A stretch of 64,000 bases of DNA from Pontibacterium granulatum (GTDB lineage Bacteria; Pseudomonadota; Gammaproteobacteria; Pseudomonadales; Balneatricaceae): contig NZ_JASBRH010000014.1 in NCBI RefSeq assembly GCF_029961155.1, positions 1-64,000 of the forward strand, read 5' to 3'. Below the pieces are notes generated by a model. That model had not been told where the DNA came from and did no database searches. It saw only the letters and a program-made list of their open reading frames with translations. Below, piece after piece: positions 52,640 to 61,181 of the stretch. Both the position numbers and the translations under genes were made by a program. Each line of letters begins with the position of its first letter. Position 1 is the stretch's first letter.

Positions 52640-52685
52640 AAATCGGTCGGGAACTTGACCAATGTTAGTTTCCCGACCTGATTTG
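52640..52685. terminator. Hairpin downstream of nasS
   Basis: AAATC, one spacer position and GGTCGGGAA pair with TTCCCGACC and GATTT around a 14-base loop. The longer T-run is on the plus-strand side (GTTTTT), so its value as a nasS terminator is uncertain. Confidence 0.45.
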
Positions 52686-52688
52686 TTT

Positions 52689-53726
52689 TTAAGCGTGTTG
52701 CGAGAAACGCTCCAGCCCCAGCGCTTTGGAATAGATGTCGTGTCGGTAGACCTGCCGCGCGATCTGGTCACGATCGCCACCGTGCCACTGACCCCAGCGC
52801 TCCATCTGCTCAAGCATCAGGTGTGCATGGCTGAGGGATGGGCAGTTCACCCCAGGCCCAAAGAACGACTGCATAATCGGCAGCACAGTGTCTGACTGGC
52901 CCAATGGGATGGCACTTTGATCCAGATACGGTGGCAGCCTGAGCAGCTCGAGAGCTTCTGCATGGTTGTCGTTGTGGCTGAGCCACTCGCAGGCGTTTAC
53001 CAGCGCCCGAATCAGTGCTTCATGAGTATTCGGGTGGGCATCGGCCCAGTGTTGGGTAACACCAAATACTTTCTCGATCGAATCGGGCCAGATTTGATAG
53101 CCGGTGAGTGCGACGGTGCCTTCTCCGCATTGCTGTGCCAGGCTGTTCCAGGGCTCCCCGGCGCAATAACCATCGATCATACGGTCATGCATGGTGCTGA
53201 TCATCTGGGTTGGCGGCACTGCAATCAGGGTGACATCGGTATCGGGGTTGATACCGCTGGCGGTGAGCCAGTAGCGCAGCTGATAGTGCTGGCAGGAGTA
53301 GGGATACACGGTAGCAAACACCGGTTTGGTGCGCAGTGTGCTGATCCATTGTTTCAGGGCATTACCCACTTCGGCCGGGTTGGGCCGGTCGCGCAGCTGT
53401 GGGCTCAGTGCCCGATACAGCTCGGCAGAAAGGGTTACGGCGTTGCCGTTCATGCTCAGGGCGAGCCCGGTTACCATCGGTGTGGGGCGTGATCCAAGGC
53501 CCAGTGTGGCGGCCAGCGGCATCGGTGAAAGCATCTGGGCACCGTCCAGCAGGCCAAAGCTGACCTTGTCGCGAATGTTGGCCCAGTTGGATTCACGTGA
53601 CAGAACAACGTTAAGCCCTTCTGTTGCAAAAAAACCTTTTTCACGTGCGATAACCAGTGGCGCACAATCCAGCAGCGGCACGAAGCCTAGTTTTAAGGCT
53701 GTTTTTTCAGGTGTTGCAATACTCAT
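52689..53726 (-). CDS. nasS: Nitrate sensor NasS (cytoplasmic NrtA-like)
   Basis: 345 residues, the NrtA/CmpA fold without a signal peptide (starts MSIATPEKTALKLGFVPLLD), which marks it as the cytoplasmic sensor NasS rather than a transport protein. Ligand-site blocks match nrtA: REKGFFATEGLNVVL, ESNWANIRDKVSFGLLDGA, GYCAGEPWNSLAQQ. NasS holds NasT inactive without nitrate and releases it when nitrate binds. It lies 19 bases after nasT on the same strand, so here the order is nasT then nasS. Confidence 0.93.
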   Translation of the reverse strand: MSIATPEKTALKLGFVPLLDCAPLVIAREKGFFATEGLNVVLSRESNWANIRDKVSFGLLDGAQMLSPMPLAATLGLGSRPTPMVTGLALSMNGNAVTLSAELYRALSPQLRDRPNPAEVGNALKQWISTLRTKPVFATVYPYSCQHYQLRYWLTASGINPDTDVTLIAVPPTQMISTMHDRMIDGYCAGEPWNSLAQQCGEGTVALTGYQIWPDSIEKVFGVTQHWADAHPNTHEALIRALVNACEWLSHNDNHAEALELLRLPPYLDQSAIPLGQSDTVLPIMQSFFGPGVNCPSLSHAHLMLEQMERWGQWHGGDRDQIARQVYRHDIYSKALGLERFSQHA

Positions 53727-53745
53727 ACTTCGTGGTTCCTCGTAC

Positions 53746-54360
53746 TTACCGCTTGCCTGCGTTCGGCAGGGTAGTGAGCTCCAGGATATCGATCACGCTC
53801 TGGGCCACCTCCACCAGTTTCTGGCTGCGATCCATCGCCAGCTTGCGCAGGGTTTTATACGCCTGCTCTTCATCACATCCCTGATGTTTCATCAGCATCC
53901 CCTTGGCCTTTTCAACCACCTTACGTTCCGACAGCTGGGATTTGGTCTTCTCCAGCTCGGTGCGCAGGGAGTGGAAGGCATCAAACTGGGCGATGGCGGT
54001 GTCCATGATCGCTTTCACCCGGTCAGTTTGCAGACCGTCGGCGACATAGGCGCTGACACCGGCACTGATTGCAGCGGAGATACTTTCGCTGTCGTCGGCC
54101 TTTTCGGCGAAGAAAACGATGGGGCGTGGATTGCTGCGGCTCATGGCCGCCATGCTTTCGAGCGTGTCTCGATTGGGAGAGTCCATATCGATAATCACCA
54201 TATCCGGGCTGAGTTCGCTGACCTGATCACAGAGTCGGTGCGAATCGGACAGGTGACACACCACCTTATGACCAAGCGCATTCAGGGCATCAAACAGCGC
54301 ATCGGCACGGGTGGGTTCGTCATCGATAATCAATACATCGAGTGAACGGGAGTCTTTCAT
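53746..54360 (-). CDS. nasT: ANTAR-domain transcription antiterminator NasT
   Basis: 204 residues. Receiver-like domain with VLIIDDEPTRAD and putative acceptor in MVIIDMDSP, a coiled segment, then an ANTAR RNA-binding domain (ERKVVEKAKGMLMKHQGCDE, AYKTLRKLAMDRSQKLVEVA). NasT binds pairs of hairpins in leader RNAs and blocks the terminator that follows. Four such leaders are visible in this island (before the nir operon, the MFS transporter, nrtA and nasA). It is transcribed divergently from nasA. Confidence 0.95.
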   Translation of the reverse strand: MKDSRSLDVLIIDDEPTRADALFDALNALGHKVVCHLSDSHRLCDQVSELSPDMVIIDMDSPNRDTLESMAAMSRSNPRPIVFFAEKADDSESISAAISAGVSAYVADGLQTDRVKAIMDTAIAQFDAFHSLRTELEKTKSQLSERKVVEKAKGMLMKHQGCDEEQAYKTLRKLAMDRSQKLVEVAQSVIDILELTTLPNAGKR

Positions 54361-54428
54361 CTACTACCTAACCTATTTGGAGCGAGATAGAGACTCTGCA
54401 AAAAATGTGCCTTTATGTTTTTCGAATG

Positions 54429-54445
54429 TTGGCACGAGCATTGCT
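54429..54445 (+). promoter_or_regulatory. Sigma-54 promoter of nasA
   Basis: TTGGCACGAGCATTGCT is a near-perfect sigma-54 site (TTGGCACG-N4-TTGCW). Transcription should start near 54456, ahead of the leader terminator. Confidence 0.9.
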
Positions 54446-54466
54446 AAACCTGTGTATGGAGTTTGG

Positions 54467-54567
54467 AGTTAACTGAGCTTCATTTTGCGTTAACTAAGAC
54501 GTTTATAGTTGCTGGGCAATGTCGCCCGATACCGGTCTCTCCTGGCCTGGTATCGGGCTTTTTTTTT
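54467..54567 (+). promoter_or_regulatory. NasT/ANTAR-responsive leader terminator before nasA
   Basis: P2 is GGGC[AATGTC]GCCC (54514-54527), a six-base loop with A1 and G4. Its 3' arm GCCC begins the terminator GCCCGATACC...GGTATCGGGC followed by nine T (54524-54567), so the two exclude each other. The upstream partner is less clear: a 7-bp inverted repeat AGTTAAC / GTTAACT lies at 54467-54495, but its loop is long. The T-run is directly followed by GGAGG and the nasA start. Confidence 0.85.
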
Positions 54568-54578
54568 GGAGGTTTCAC

Positions 54579-57206
54579 ATGAATTCTAAAACAACCTGTC
54601 CTTACTGTGGTGTGGGCTGTGGTGTAGAAATCATGCGGGATGCAGGGCAGGTAAGCGGGGTTCGTGGTGATAAGAATCATCCAGCCAACATTGGCCGACT
54701 GTGTGTGAAAGGTTCCAGTTTGCACGAGACGTTAGACAGTCATGGCCGCCTGTTAAAGCCTTATGTGGATGGCCTGCCAATGCACTGGGATGATGCCCTG
54801 AATGAGGTCGCTGAACGCTTTGTCCGCACTATTGAGGAGCACGGCCCTGACTCTGTTGCACTGTATCTGTCGGGTCAGCTGCTGACCGAAGACTATTACG
54901 TTGCCAATAAACTGATGAAAGGATTTATTGGTACTGCAAACATCGACACCAACTCCCGCCTGTGTATGGCATCCACGGTGGTTGGCCATAAACGCGCCTT
55001 TGGTAGCGACACCGTGCCGGGCTGCTATGACGATATAGAAAAAGCCGATCTGATTGTGCTGGTCGGCTCCAACACTGCCTGGAACCACCCGATCCTGTTC
55101 CAGCGTATGGTTCAGGCGAAAAAGACCAATCCAAACCTGAAAGTGGTGGTGATCGATCCGCGTGAAACAGCCACGTGCCGTCTGGCGGACCTGCACCTGG
55201 CATTGAAACCAGGCAGTGATACCCGCCTGTTTAATGGCCTGCTTAGCTGGCTGGCGGGTAACGACTATCTGGATCAGGACTATATCAACCGTCACACCGA
55301 TGGCTTTCAGTATGCGTTGGACGCGGCGGTAAACAGTGCCGGTGATCCGCGCCAACTGGCCGAAGATTGTGATTTGCCGGTGGAATCATTGCTCACCTTC
55401 TTTAACTGGTTTGGTGCCACGGAAAAGACGATCACCTTCTTTTCTCAGGGCTCCAACCAGTCCGCCAGCGGTGTGGATAATGTCAATGCAATTACCAACT
55501 GCCACCTGGCAACCGGCCGTGTCGGCCATCCGGGACAGGGGCCGTTCTCTCTGACCGGCCAGCCCAATGCGATGGGCGGTCGCGAAGTGGGTGGCCTGGC
55601 CAACCAGCTGGCGGCGCACATGGACTTTGACGAGGTCTCTATCGATCGGCTGAGACGTTTCTGGCAGGCGCCGAATATGGCCACTCAGCCGGGTCTGAAA
55701 GCGGTGGAGCTGTTTCAGGCGATTGAGCGCGGCGAGGTGAAAGCGGTCTGGATCATGGCCACTAACCCGGTCGTGAGTCTGCCGGATGCGGACCAGATCA
55801 AGCGGGCGCTGGATAAGTGTGAAACCGTGGTGGTGTCGGAGTGTGTCAGCGGCAGCGATACCGCCAAGTACGCGGATATCCTGTTGCCAGCGACCGGCTG
55901 GAGTGAAAAAGACGGCACGGTGACCAACTCCGAGCGCCGTATATCCCGCCAGCGAGGTCTGATCCCAGCCACCGGAGAAGCCCGTCACGATTGGTGGACG
56001 CTGTGTGAAGTCGCGAAACGCCTGGGTTACGCGGAGGCCTTCAATTACAGCCATCCCCACGAGATTTTTGCCGAGCACGCGGCACTGTCCGGTTTCGAGA
56101 ACGATGGCAGTCGCGATTTCGATATCAGTTACTTTGCCGGGATCGACCGCTTTACTTATGACAACCTGAAACCGGTACAGTGGCCGGTTACCACGGACAC
56201 ACCGGAAGGTACTTCGCGCCTGTTTGGCGATGGCCGGTTCTTTACGCCATCCGGACGTGCCCGTTTTGTGGAGATCATTCCGCGGGCACCGGTGCAGAAG
56301 CCAACCGACCGTACGCCGCTGGTGATGAATACCGGCCGTATTCGCGATCAGTGGCACACCATGACCCGCACCGGTACCGCACCACGCCTGTTCAATCACC
56401 GCGAGGAGCCCTTTGTAGAGGTGCATCCACGGGATGCGGCGATCCGCAATATCAGCAACGGCACCTTGGTGAAAGTGACCAACAGCCAGGCCAGCTACTT
56501 TGCCCGTGCCCGGATCGAAGAGGGGCAGCGTAAAGGTGAGATCTTCGTGCCGATGCACTGGAACGAAGCCTTTACCTCACAGGGGCGGATGGGCGCGCTG
56601 GTGGCCCCGGTAACCGATCCGCTTTCGGGGCAACCGGAATCCAAGCACGCTGCTGTGCAGATGGAACCGCTGAATGAGAAATGGGAAGGCTGGCTGCTCA
56701 CCGCCAAGTCGATCTCGGTACCCGAGGTGGATTACTGGGCACGTATCCCGAAGACCAACTGTGACGCCTACCACATTGCGGGGCTGGATAGAGTGGACAG
56801 CTGGGAGCATTGGTGTATCGACCATCTGGGTGAAGCTGACCTGTGGATTGAGGATCCGGCCCGTCGTTCATTTCGGGCGGCCGGGTTGTTGCACGGACGC
56901 CTGAATTGGGTGCTGTTGATCACGCCATACAACAGTTTTCCATCCACCGACTGGATCGATCAGCTGTTTACCCAGCCATCCCTGGACAGCCAGCAGTACC
57001 GCTATCTGTTGAGCGCCACCAACGTGGAGATGGAAGATCCGGGCACTATTATCTGCAGCTGTTACCAAGTGGGCACCACTGCCATCGACAAAGCGATCAA
57101 ACAGGGCTGCGGATCGGCTGCAGCACTGGGTGAAAAACTCAAATGTGGTACCAATTGTGGTTCCTGCATCCCTGAGTTGGAAGGCTTTTTCACCAAGGCT
57201 GGATAG
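54579..57206 (+). CDS. nasA: Assimilatory nitrate reductase catalytic subunit
   Basis: 875 residues. N-terminal 4Fe-4S cluster ligands C7, C10 and C14 (TCPYCGVGCGVEIMRD) and a fourth Cys in GRLCVKG, then the molybdenum bis-MGD domains (LCMASTVVGHKRAFGSDTVP, GRVGHPGQGPFSLTGQPNAM, C-terminal MHWNEAFTSQGRMGALVAP). The last 60 residues are a BFD-type [2Fe-2S] domain (IICSCYQVG, KCGTNCGSCIPEL) for electron entry. It reduces nitrate to nitrite in the cytoplasm; there is no signal peptide. The ATG is set by GGAGG just after the leader terminator. Confidence 0.96.
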   Translation: MNSKTTCPYCGVGCGVEIMRDAGQVSGVRGDKNHPANIGRLCVKGSSLHETLDSHGRLLKPYVDGLPMHWDDALNEVAERFVRTIEEHGPDSVALYLSGQLLTEDYYVANKLMKGFIGTANIDTNSRLCMASTVVGHKRAFGSDTVPGCYDDIEKADLIVLVGSNTAWNHPILFQRMVQAKKTNPNLKVVVIDPRETATCRLADLHLALKPGSDTRLFNGLLSWLAGNDYLDQDYINRHTDGFQYALDAAVNSAGDPRQLAEDCDLPVESLLTFFNWFGATEKTITFFSQGSNQSASGVDNVNAITNCHLATGRVGHPGQGPFSLTGQPNAMGGREVGGLANQLAAHMDFDEVSIDRLRRFWQAPNMATQPGLKAVELFQAIERGEVKAVWIMATNPVVSLPDADQIKRALDKCETVVVSECVSGSDTAKYADILLPATGWSEKDGTVTNSERRISRQRGLIPATGEARHDWWTLCEVAKRLGYAEAFNYSHPHEIFAEHAALSGFENDGSRDFDISYFAGIDRFTYDNLKPVQWPVTTDTPEGTSRLFGDGRFFTPSGRARFVEIIPRAPVQKPTDRTPLVMNTGRIRDQWHTMTRTGTAPRLFNHREEPFVEVHPRDAAIRNISNGTLVKVTNSQASYFARARIEEGQRKGEIFVPMHWNEAFTSQGRMGALVAPVTDPLSGQPESKHAAVQMEPLNEKWEGWLLTAKSISVPEVDYWARIPKTNCDAYHIAGLDRVDSWEHWCIDHLGEADLWIEDPARRSFRAAGLLHGRLNWVLLITPYNSFPSTDWIDQLFTQPSLDSQQYRYLLSATNVEMEDPGTIICSCYQVGTTAIDKAIKQGCGSAAALGEKLKCGTNCGSCIPELEGFFTKAG

Positions 57207-57237
57207 GCTGTACAGAGCGGTTCTGACACTGTTTAAC

Positions 57238-57296
57238 AACGCCGTTTTTGATGGGGGAATGTGGAGAGGTTTTCCCGTCGTAAACGGCGTTTTTTA
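57238..57296 (+). terminator. Terminator after nasA
   Basis: AACGCCGTTT pairs with AAACGGCGTT around a long loop and is followed by TTTT, 31 bases after the nasA stop. The loop is larger than usual. Confidence 0.7.
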
Positions 57297-57393
57297 TGCG
57301 CCGGAATAATTGTTGATGCCGGTCAATGCCGCACTCTGCGGGGAGGAGGAGACTGAACTCAAGGAACGAGAACTAGACTGAAGGGGAACCTTA

Positions 57394-57630
57394 ATGAGCA
57401 TCGAACACCACGACCTGGTACATGACTTCCCAGAACTGCGTGAGCGTATCCACGAGAAGAAAATGACTGACGCACACTTTGCTCGCCTGTTTAACGAATA
57501 TCATGATTTGACCAAAGACGTGGAACGTATGGAAACCGAAATCGAGCCTGTGACCACGCAGACCGAGGAGGAGCACAAACTGAAGCGTGTACAGCTCAAA
57601 GACAAACTGTATCAGATGCTGATTAACTGA
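57394..57630 (+). CDS. YdcH (DUF465) family protein
   Basis: 78 residues, a short helical hairpin: HHDLVHDFPELRERIHEKKM, DAHFARLFNEYHDLTKDVER, and EEEHKLKRVQLKDKLYQML. This is the DUF465/YdcH family of small cytoplasmic proteins with no fixed function. AGGGGAACC precedes the ATG. A strong terminator follows 20 bases after the stop. Confidence 0.92.
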   Translation: MSIEHHDLVHDFPELRERIHEKKMTDAHFARLFNEYHDLTKDVERMETEIEPVTTQTEEEHKLKRVQLKDKLYQMLIN

Positions 57631-57649
57631 TACGGCTTCACAACCGGAA

Positions 57650-57679
57650 AATACCCGCCACTGAGCGGGTATTTTTTTT
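57650..57679 (+). terminator. Terminator after ydcH-like gene
   Basis: ATACCCGC pairs with GCGGGTAT and is followed by a run of T. It lies between convergent genes and the reverse strand also ends in a weaker T-run, so it may serve fumC as well. Confidence 0.88.
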
Positions 57680-57686
57680 GTCCGGG

Positions 57687-59066
57687 TTAAAGTCCACCCT
57701 TGGTCAGTTTGGTTGGATCCAGCAGACGGGCCAGCTCGTCTCGAGACAGGTCGGTGTTTTCTTCGGCTACATCGATAATGGCGCGTTTCTCTTTGTAAGC
57801 CTGTTTTGCAATTTCCGCTGCTTTCAGATACCCGATGATCGGGTTCAGGGCGGTCACCAGAATCGGGTTCTGGTGCAGGGCTTCGGTCAGTTTCGCTTCG
57901 TTGACGGTGAAGCTGGCGATCGCTTTGTCGGCCAGCAGGGCGGTGCTGTTGGCCAGCAGTTCGATGCTGTTCAGCAGGTTGTAGGCGATCATCGGTAGCA
58001 TCACGTTCAGCTCGAAGTTGCCGGACTGGCCACCGAGGGTGATTGCGGTGTCATTACCGATCACCTGGGCGGCGACCATTGCGGCCGCTTCCGGGATTAC
58101 CGGGTTGACCTTGCCCGGCATGATAGAGGAGCCTGGCTGCAGCGCTTCCAGCGAGATCTCGCCGAGGCCTGCCAGCGGGCCGGAGTTCATCCAGCGCAGG
58201 TCGTTGGCGATCTTCATCACCGACACAGCAGTCGCCTTCAACTGTCCGGACAGCGCCACGGCGGTATCCTGGGAGCCGATCAGTGCGAACAGGTTCTCTC
58301 CCGGTCTGAAGGTGATGTTGGTCAGACCGCTCAGGTTTTTGTTGAAGGCACTGGCAAAATCCGGGTGGGCATTGATGCCGGTACCCACGGCGGTGCCGCC
58401 CTGAGCCAGGGTCTGGATCGCCGGTTGCATCGCTTCCAGGTTCTGGATGTTTTGGCGGATCTGCGCTGCCCAACCGTGCAGGGACTGGTCCATGCGCACC
58501 GGCATGGCATCCATCAGGTGGGTGCGACCGGTTTTACAGTAGTCCTTCACCGCCTCGGCTTTGGTTTCGATGGTGCTCAGCAGGTGGCGCAGGGCGGGCA
58601 GCAATGCGTGGTCCAGCTGTATAGCTGCACTCACATGGACCGCACTTGGGATCACATCGTTGCTGCTCTGACCAAAGTTAACGTGGTCGTTGGCACTGAT
58701 GGTCTCGCCCAGCTTACGGGAGGCGAGGGTCGCTATCACCTCGTTGACGTTCATGTTGGAGCTGGTGCCCGAACCGGTCTGGAACACATCCACCGGGAAA
58801 TGTTGCATCAGGTCTTCGCTTGCCAGCAGTTCTGAACAGACCGAGATAATGGCATCAGCCTGGGGTTGGGTCAGGCATTTAAGTTGGCTGTTACTGATCG
58901 CCGCCGCAGATTTGATCAGCAGCAGAGCACGGATGAAGGCCACGGGCATCGCCTGGCCGCTGATCGGGAAGTTGTTGACGGCGCGTTGGGTCTGGGCGCC
59001 ATACAGAGCATCGGCAGGTACCTCTAGTTCGCCCATACTGTCCCGTTCAATGCGTGTAGTGCTCAT
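57687..59066 (-). CDS. fumC: Fumarate hydratase class II
   Basis: 459 residues, the usual length. Family signatures are present: GTSSNMNVNEVIA, the catalytic-site regions FGQSSNDVIPSAVHV and TGRTHLMDAMPVRM, and the class signature GSSIMPGKVNPVIPE. It interconverts fumarate and malate in the TCA cycle, without an iron-sulfur cluster. It is transcribed alone. Confidence 0.96.
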   Translation of the reverse strand: MSTTRIERDSMGELEVPADALYGAQTQRAVNNFPISGQAMPVAFIRALLLIKSAAAISNSQLKCLTQPQADAIISVCSELLASEDLMQHFPVDVFQTGSGTSSNMNVNEVIATLASRKLGETISANDHVNFGQSSNDVIPSAVHVSAAIQLDHALLPALRHLLSTIETKAEAVKDYCKTGRTHLMDAMPVRMDQSLHGWAAQIRQNIQNLEAMQPAIQTLAQGGTAVGTGINAHPDFASAFNKNLSGLTNITFRPGENLFALIGSQDTAVALSGQLKATAVSVMKIANDLRWMNSGPLAGLGEISLEALQPGSSIMPGKVNPVIPEAAAMVAAQVIGNDTAITLGGQSGNFELNVMLPMIAYNLLNSIELLANSTALLADKAIASFTVNEAKLTEALHQNPILVTALNPIIGYLKAAEIAKQAYKEKRAIIDVAEENTDLSRDELARLLDPTKLTKGGL

Positions 59067-59243
59067 AGTGACTCCCTCTACGTTTAGAATTGAATTAAAA
59101 AGTGTGGCTTAGAACGGAGAAGTGATAGCGCCGTTAGACGGTGTTGGCTTTTCTTCTTCGTTGATGTCTATTCTTCGCAGCCTTTTGTGAGGCTTGTCTA
59201 AACTGTAGTCAGAAACCTGCGAACTGACGCTCCCGGTGGCCGA

Positions 59244-60320
59244 ATGAACACACAGGTCGATGCGCTGCTGCAGCCCAATGAAGGCGCACAACAGAGCTAC
59301 TACAACTTCTGCCGACGTTATCTACCTGAGCTGTTGCGACTGGAACAGCTCATCTCGGCCTATGGCAACTCCCTTAAAATCAACGTACTGACGCGCTTGG
59401 TGCATAACGATCAGGTGCTGCCGGTGCACGGCGTTGTGATGGGTAACAGCGCGGTAAATGTCCCTGTGGTAGCGTTGGTGGGTGGGGTGCATGGTGTCGA
59501 GCGTATCGGTACCCAGATCCTGTTGGCGTTTCTGGAAAATCTCTGTAAACGGTTGCAGTGGGACGCCTCCTTACACGAAGAGCTAAAACATCTGCGCCTG
59601 GTGTTTGTACCGCTGTTGAATCCGATCGGTATGGCGCAGGGGTGGCGGGCCAATGGTAATGGCGTGGATCTCATGCGTAACGCTCCGCTGGATGCTCGCG
59701 AGTCAGCAGCATGGATGGTTGGGGGGCAGCGCTTTAGCCACCATCTGCCTTGGTATCGTGGTGAGCCGGGTGCGCCGATGCAGTATGAGGCACAGGCTCT
59801 CTGTACGTTGGTGGAACAGCAACTGTTTCCAGCGCCGTTCAGTATGGTTTTAGACGTACATTCTGGATTTGGCGTGCGTGATCGCCTCTGGTTTCCCTTT
59901 GCGGGCTCCACCGAACCACTGGAACATCTGGCCGAAATCTCTTCCCTCAGTGATCTGCTGGACGAAACCTTTCCCCACCATACCTACCTGATGGAGCCAC
60001 AGTTTGATCACTACCTTAGTCACGGTGATCTGTGGGACTTTCTCTATCTGCGTTCGCTTGATGCGCCAGAGCGCGTGTTCCTGCCACTTACCCTGGAGAT
60101 CGGTTCATGGTTGTGGGTGAAGAAGAATCCGCGCCAGATGATCCGTTTCAGTGGCTTGTTTAATCCACTGGTGCCCCATCGCCGACAACGTGCTTTGCGG
60201 CGCCATCAGATGTTGCTGGAATTCCTTATGCATGCTGCCCGCTCGGCACCTGCCTGGTTGCCGGAAGGTAAACGCCGAACTCATCAACAGCTCAAAGCGA
60301 TAAAGGCCTGGTATGACTGA
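59244..60320 (+). CDS. M14-type zinc carboxypeptidase-like protein
   Basis: 358 residues. Zinc-binding HxxE lies at H83/E86 (LVGGVHGVERIGT), a further ligand His is in LDVHSGFGVRDRLWFPF, and the catalytic Glu lies in LTLEIGSWLW. NPIGMAQGWRANGNGVDLMRN matches the substrate-binding Arg/Asn region of M14 peptidases. There is no signal peptide, so it is cytoplasmic, like other deacylase- or carboxypeptidase-type members. It overlaps the alpha/beta hydrolase gene by eight bases, so the two are coupled and may act on related substrates. Confidence 0.88.
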   Translation: MNTQVDALLQPNEGAQQSYYNFCRRYLPELLRLEQLISAYGNSLKINVLTRLVHNDQVLPVHGVVMGNSAVNVPVVALVGGVHGVERIGTQILLAFLENLCKRLQWDASLHEELKHLRLVFVPLLNPIGMAQGWRANGNGVDLMRNAPLDARESAAWMVGGQRFSHHLPWYRGEPGAPMQYEAQALCTLVEQQLFPAPFSMVLDVHSGFGVRDRLWFPFAGSTEPLEHLAEISSLSDLLDETFPHHTYLMEPQFDHYLSHGDLWDFLYLRSLDAPERVFLPLTLEIGSWLWVKKNPRQMIRFSGLFNPLVPHRRQRALRRHQMLLEFLMHAARSAPAWLPEGKRRTHQQLKAIKAWYD

Positions 60321-61101
60321 CGTGGCAGGTCGCTGGATTCTAATGCGGGGGCTGACCCGGGAGTGTCGGCATTGGGGGGGCTTCACCGAGCTGTTGGCCC
60401 AGTCGTTGCCGCACAGCTCTATTGAGTGTATCGATCTGCCCGGTAACGGTGCGCTGTGTAACGAGTGTAGTCCGGATGAGATTGCCGACATTACCGATCG
60501 TGTGCGGGCTCAGGGCGCAAAAAACGGTGCGGTTCACCTGCTTGGGCTCTCGATGGGGGGGATGGTTGCCTGTGACTGGGCGTTACGCTATCCCGATGAG
60601 GTGCGTGGCCTGGTGCTGATAAACAGCAGTCTGGCCGATCTAAGCCCGGTCTGGCAGCGTATCCGCTGGCAGGTGTGGTGGTCGGTACTCTGTGCTTTTC
60701 TGGTGCCGAGGGAGCGGCGAGAACGCATGATCTACCGACTTACGTGCAATGTGCGGGAGGATCACGAGTCCACGCTACAGCAGTGGTTGCGCTACCAGCG
60801 GGAGTGCCCGGTGCGGCGGCGGAATTTCCTCTATCAGCTAAAGGCTGCCGCCCACTACCACCTCCCAATCAGTGGCAATCATCTTACACAAGAAGCGTTG
60901 ATCCTGGCCTCAGGCGGGGATCATTTGGTCAATCCGGCGTGCTCAGAACATCTGGCATCCGCCTTTGGTAACCGGGTACATCTGCACCCCAATGCGGGCC
61001 ATGACCTGACCCATGACGATCCGCTTTGGGTGGTGGAGCGGATCGCCGAATGGTTGGGCCTGACGGTCGAATCACCGCTGCCACTGTCTGCACCGCGCTA
61101 A
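60313..61101 (+). CDS. Alpha/beta hydrolase
   Basis: 262 residues with the alpha/beta hydrolase core: nucleophile Ser80 in LLGLSMGGMVA, acid in ILASGGDHLVNP, and His in NAGHDLTHDDP, with LTRECRHWGGF forming the oxyanion side. The substrate is unknown. It starts inside the last codons of the M14 peptidase gene. Codon use and G/C content are like the neighbours. Confidence 0.9.
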   Translation: MTDVAGRWILMRGLTRECRHWGGFTELLAQSLPHSSIECIDLPGNGALCNECSPDEIADITDRVRAQGAKNGAVHLLGLSMGGMVACDWALRYPDEVRGLVLINSSLADLSPVWQRIRWQVWWSVLCAFLVPRERRERMIYRLTCNVREDHESTLQQWLRYQRECPVRRRNFLYQLKAAAHYHLPISGNHLTQEALILASGGDHLVNPACSEHLASAFGNRVHLHPNAGHDLTHDDPLWVVERIAEWLGLTVESPLPLSAPR

Positions 61102-61181
61102 AACCACTCAAAGCGATGTAACCGCCGCATAAATTCCGCTAAGGTAGTGGGGATTCACATTCTGACAGGGTTGGTCTGGTT

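Noticed and set aside
55386-56558. 390-codon frame on the minus strand
   Set aside because: It lies inside nasA on the other strand and has no recognisable domain or ribosome-binding site.
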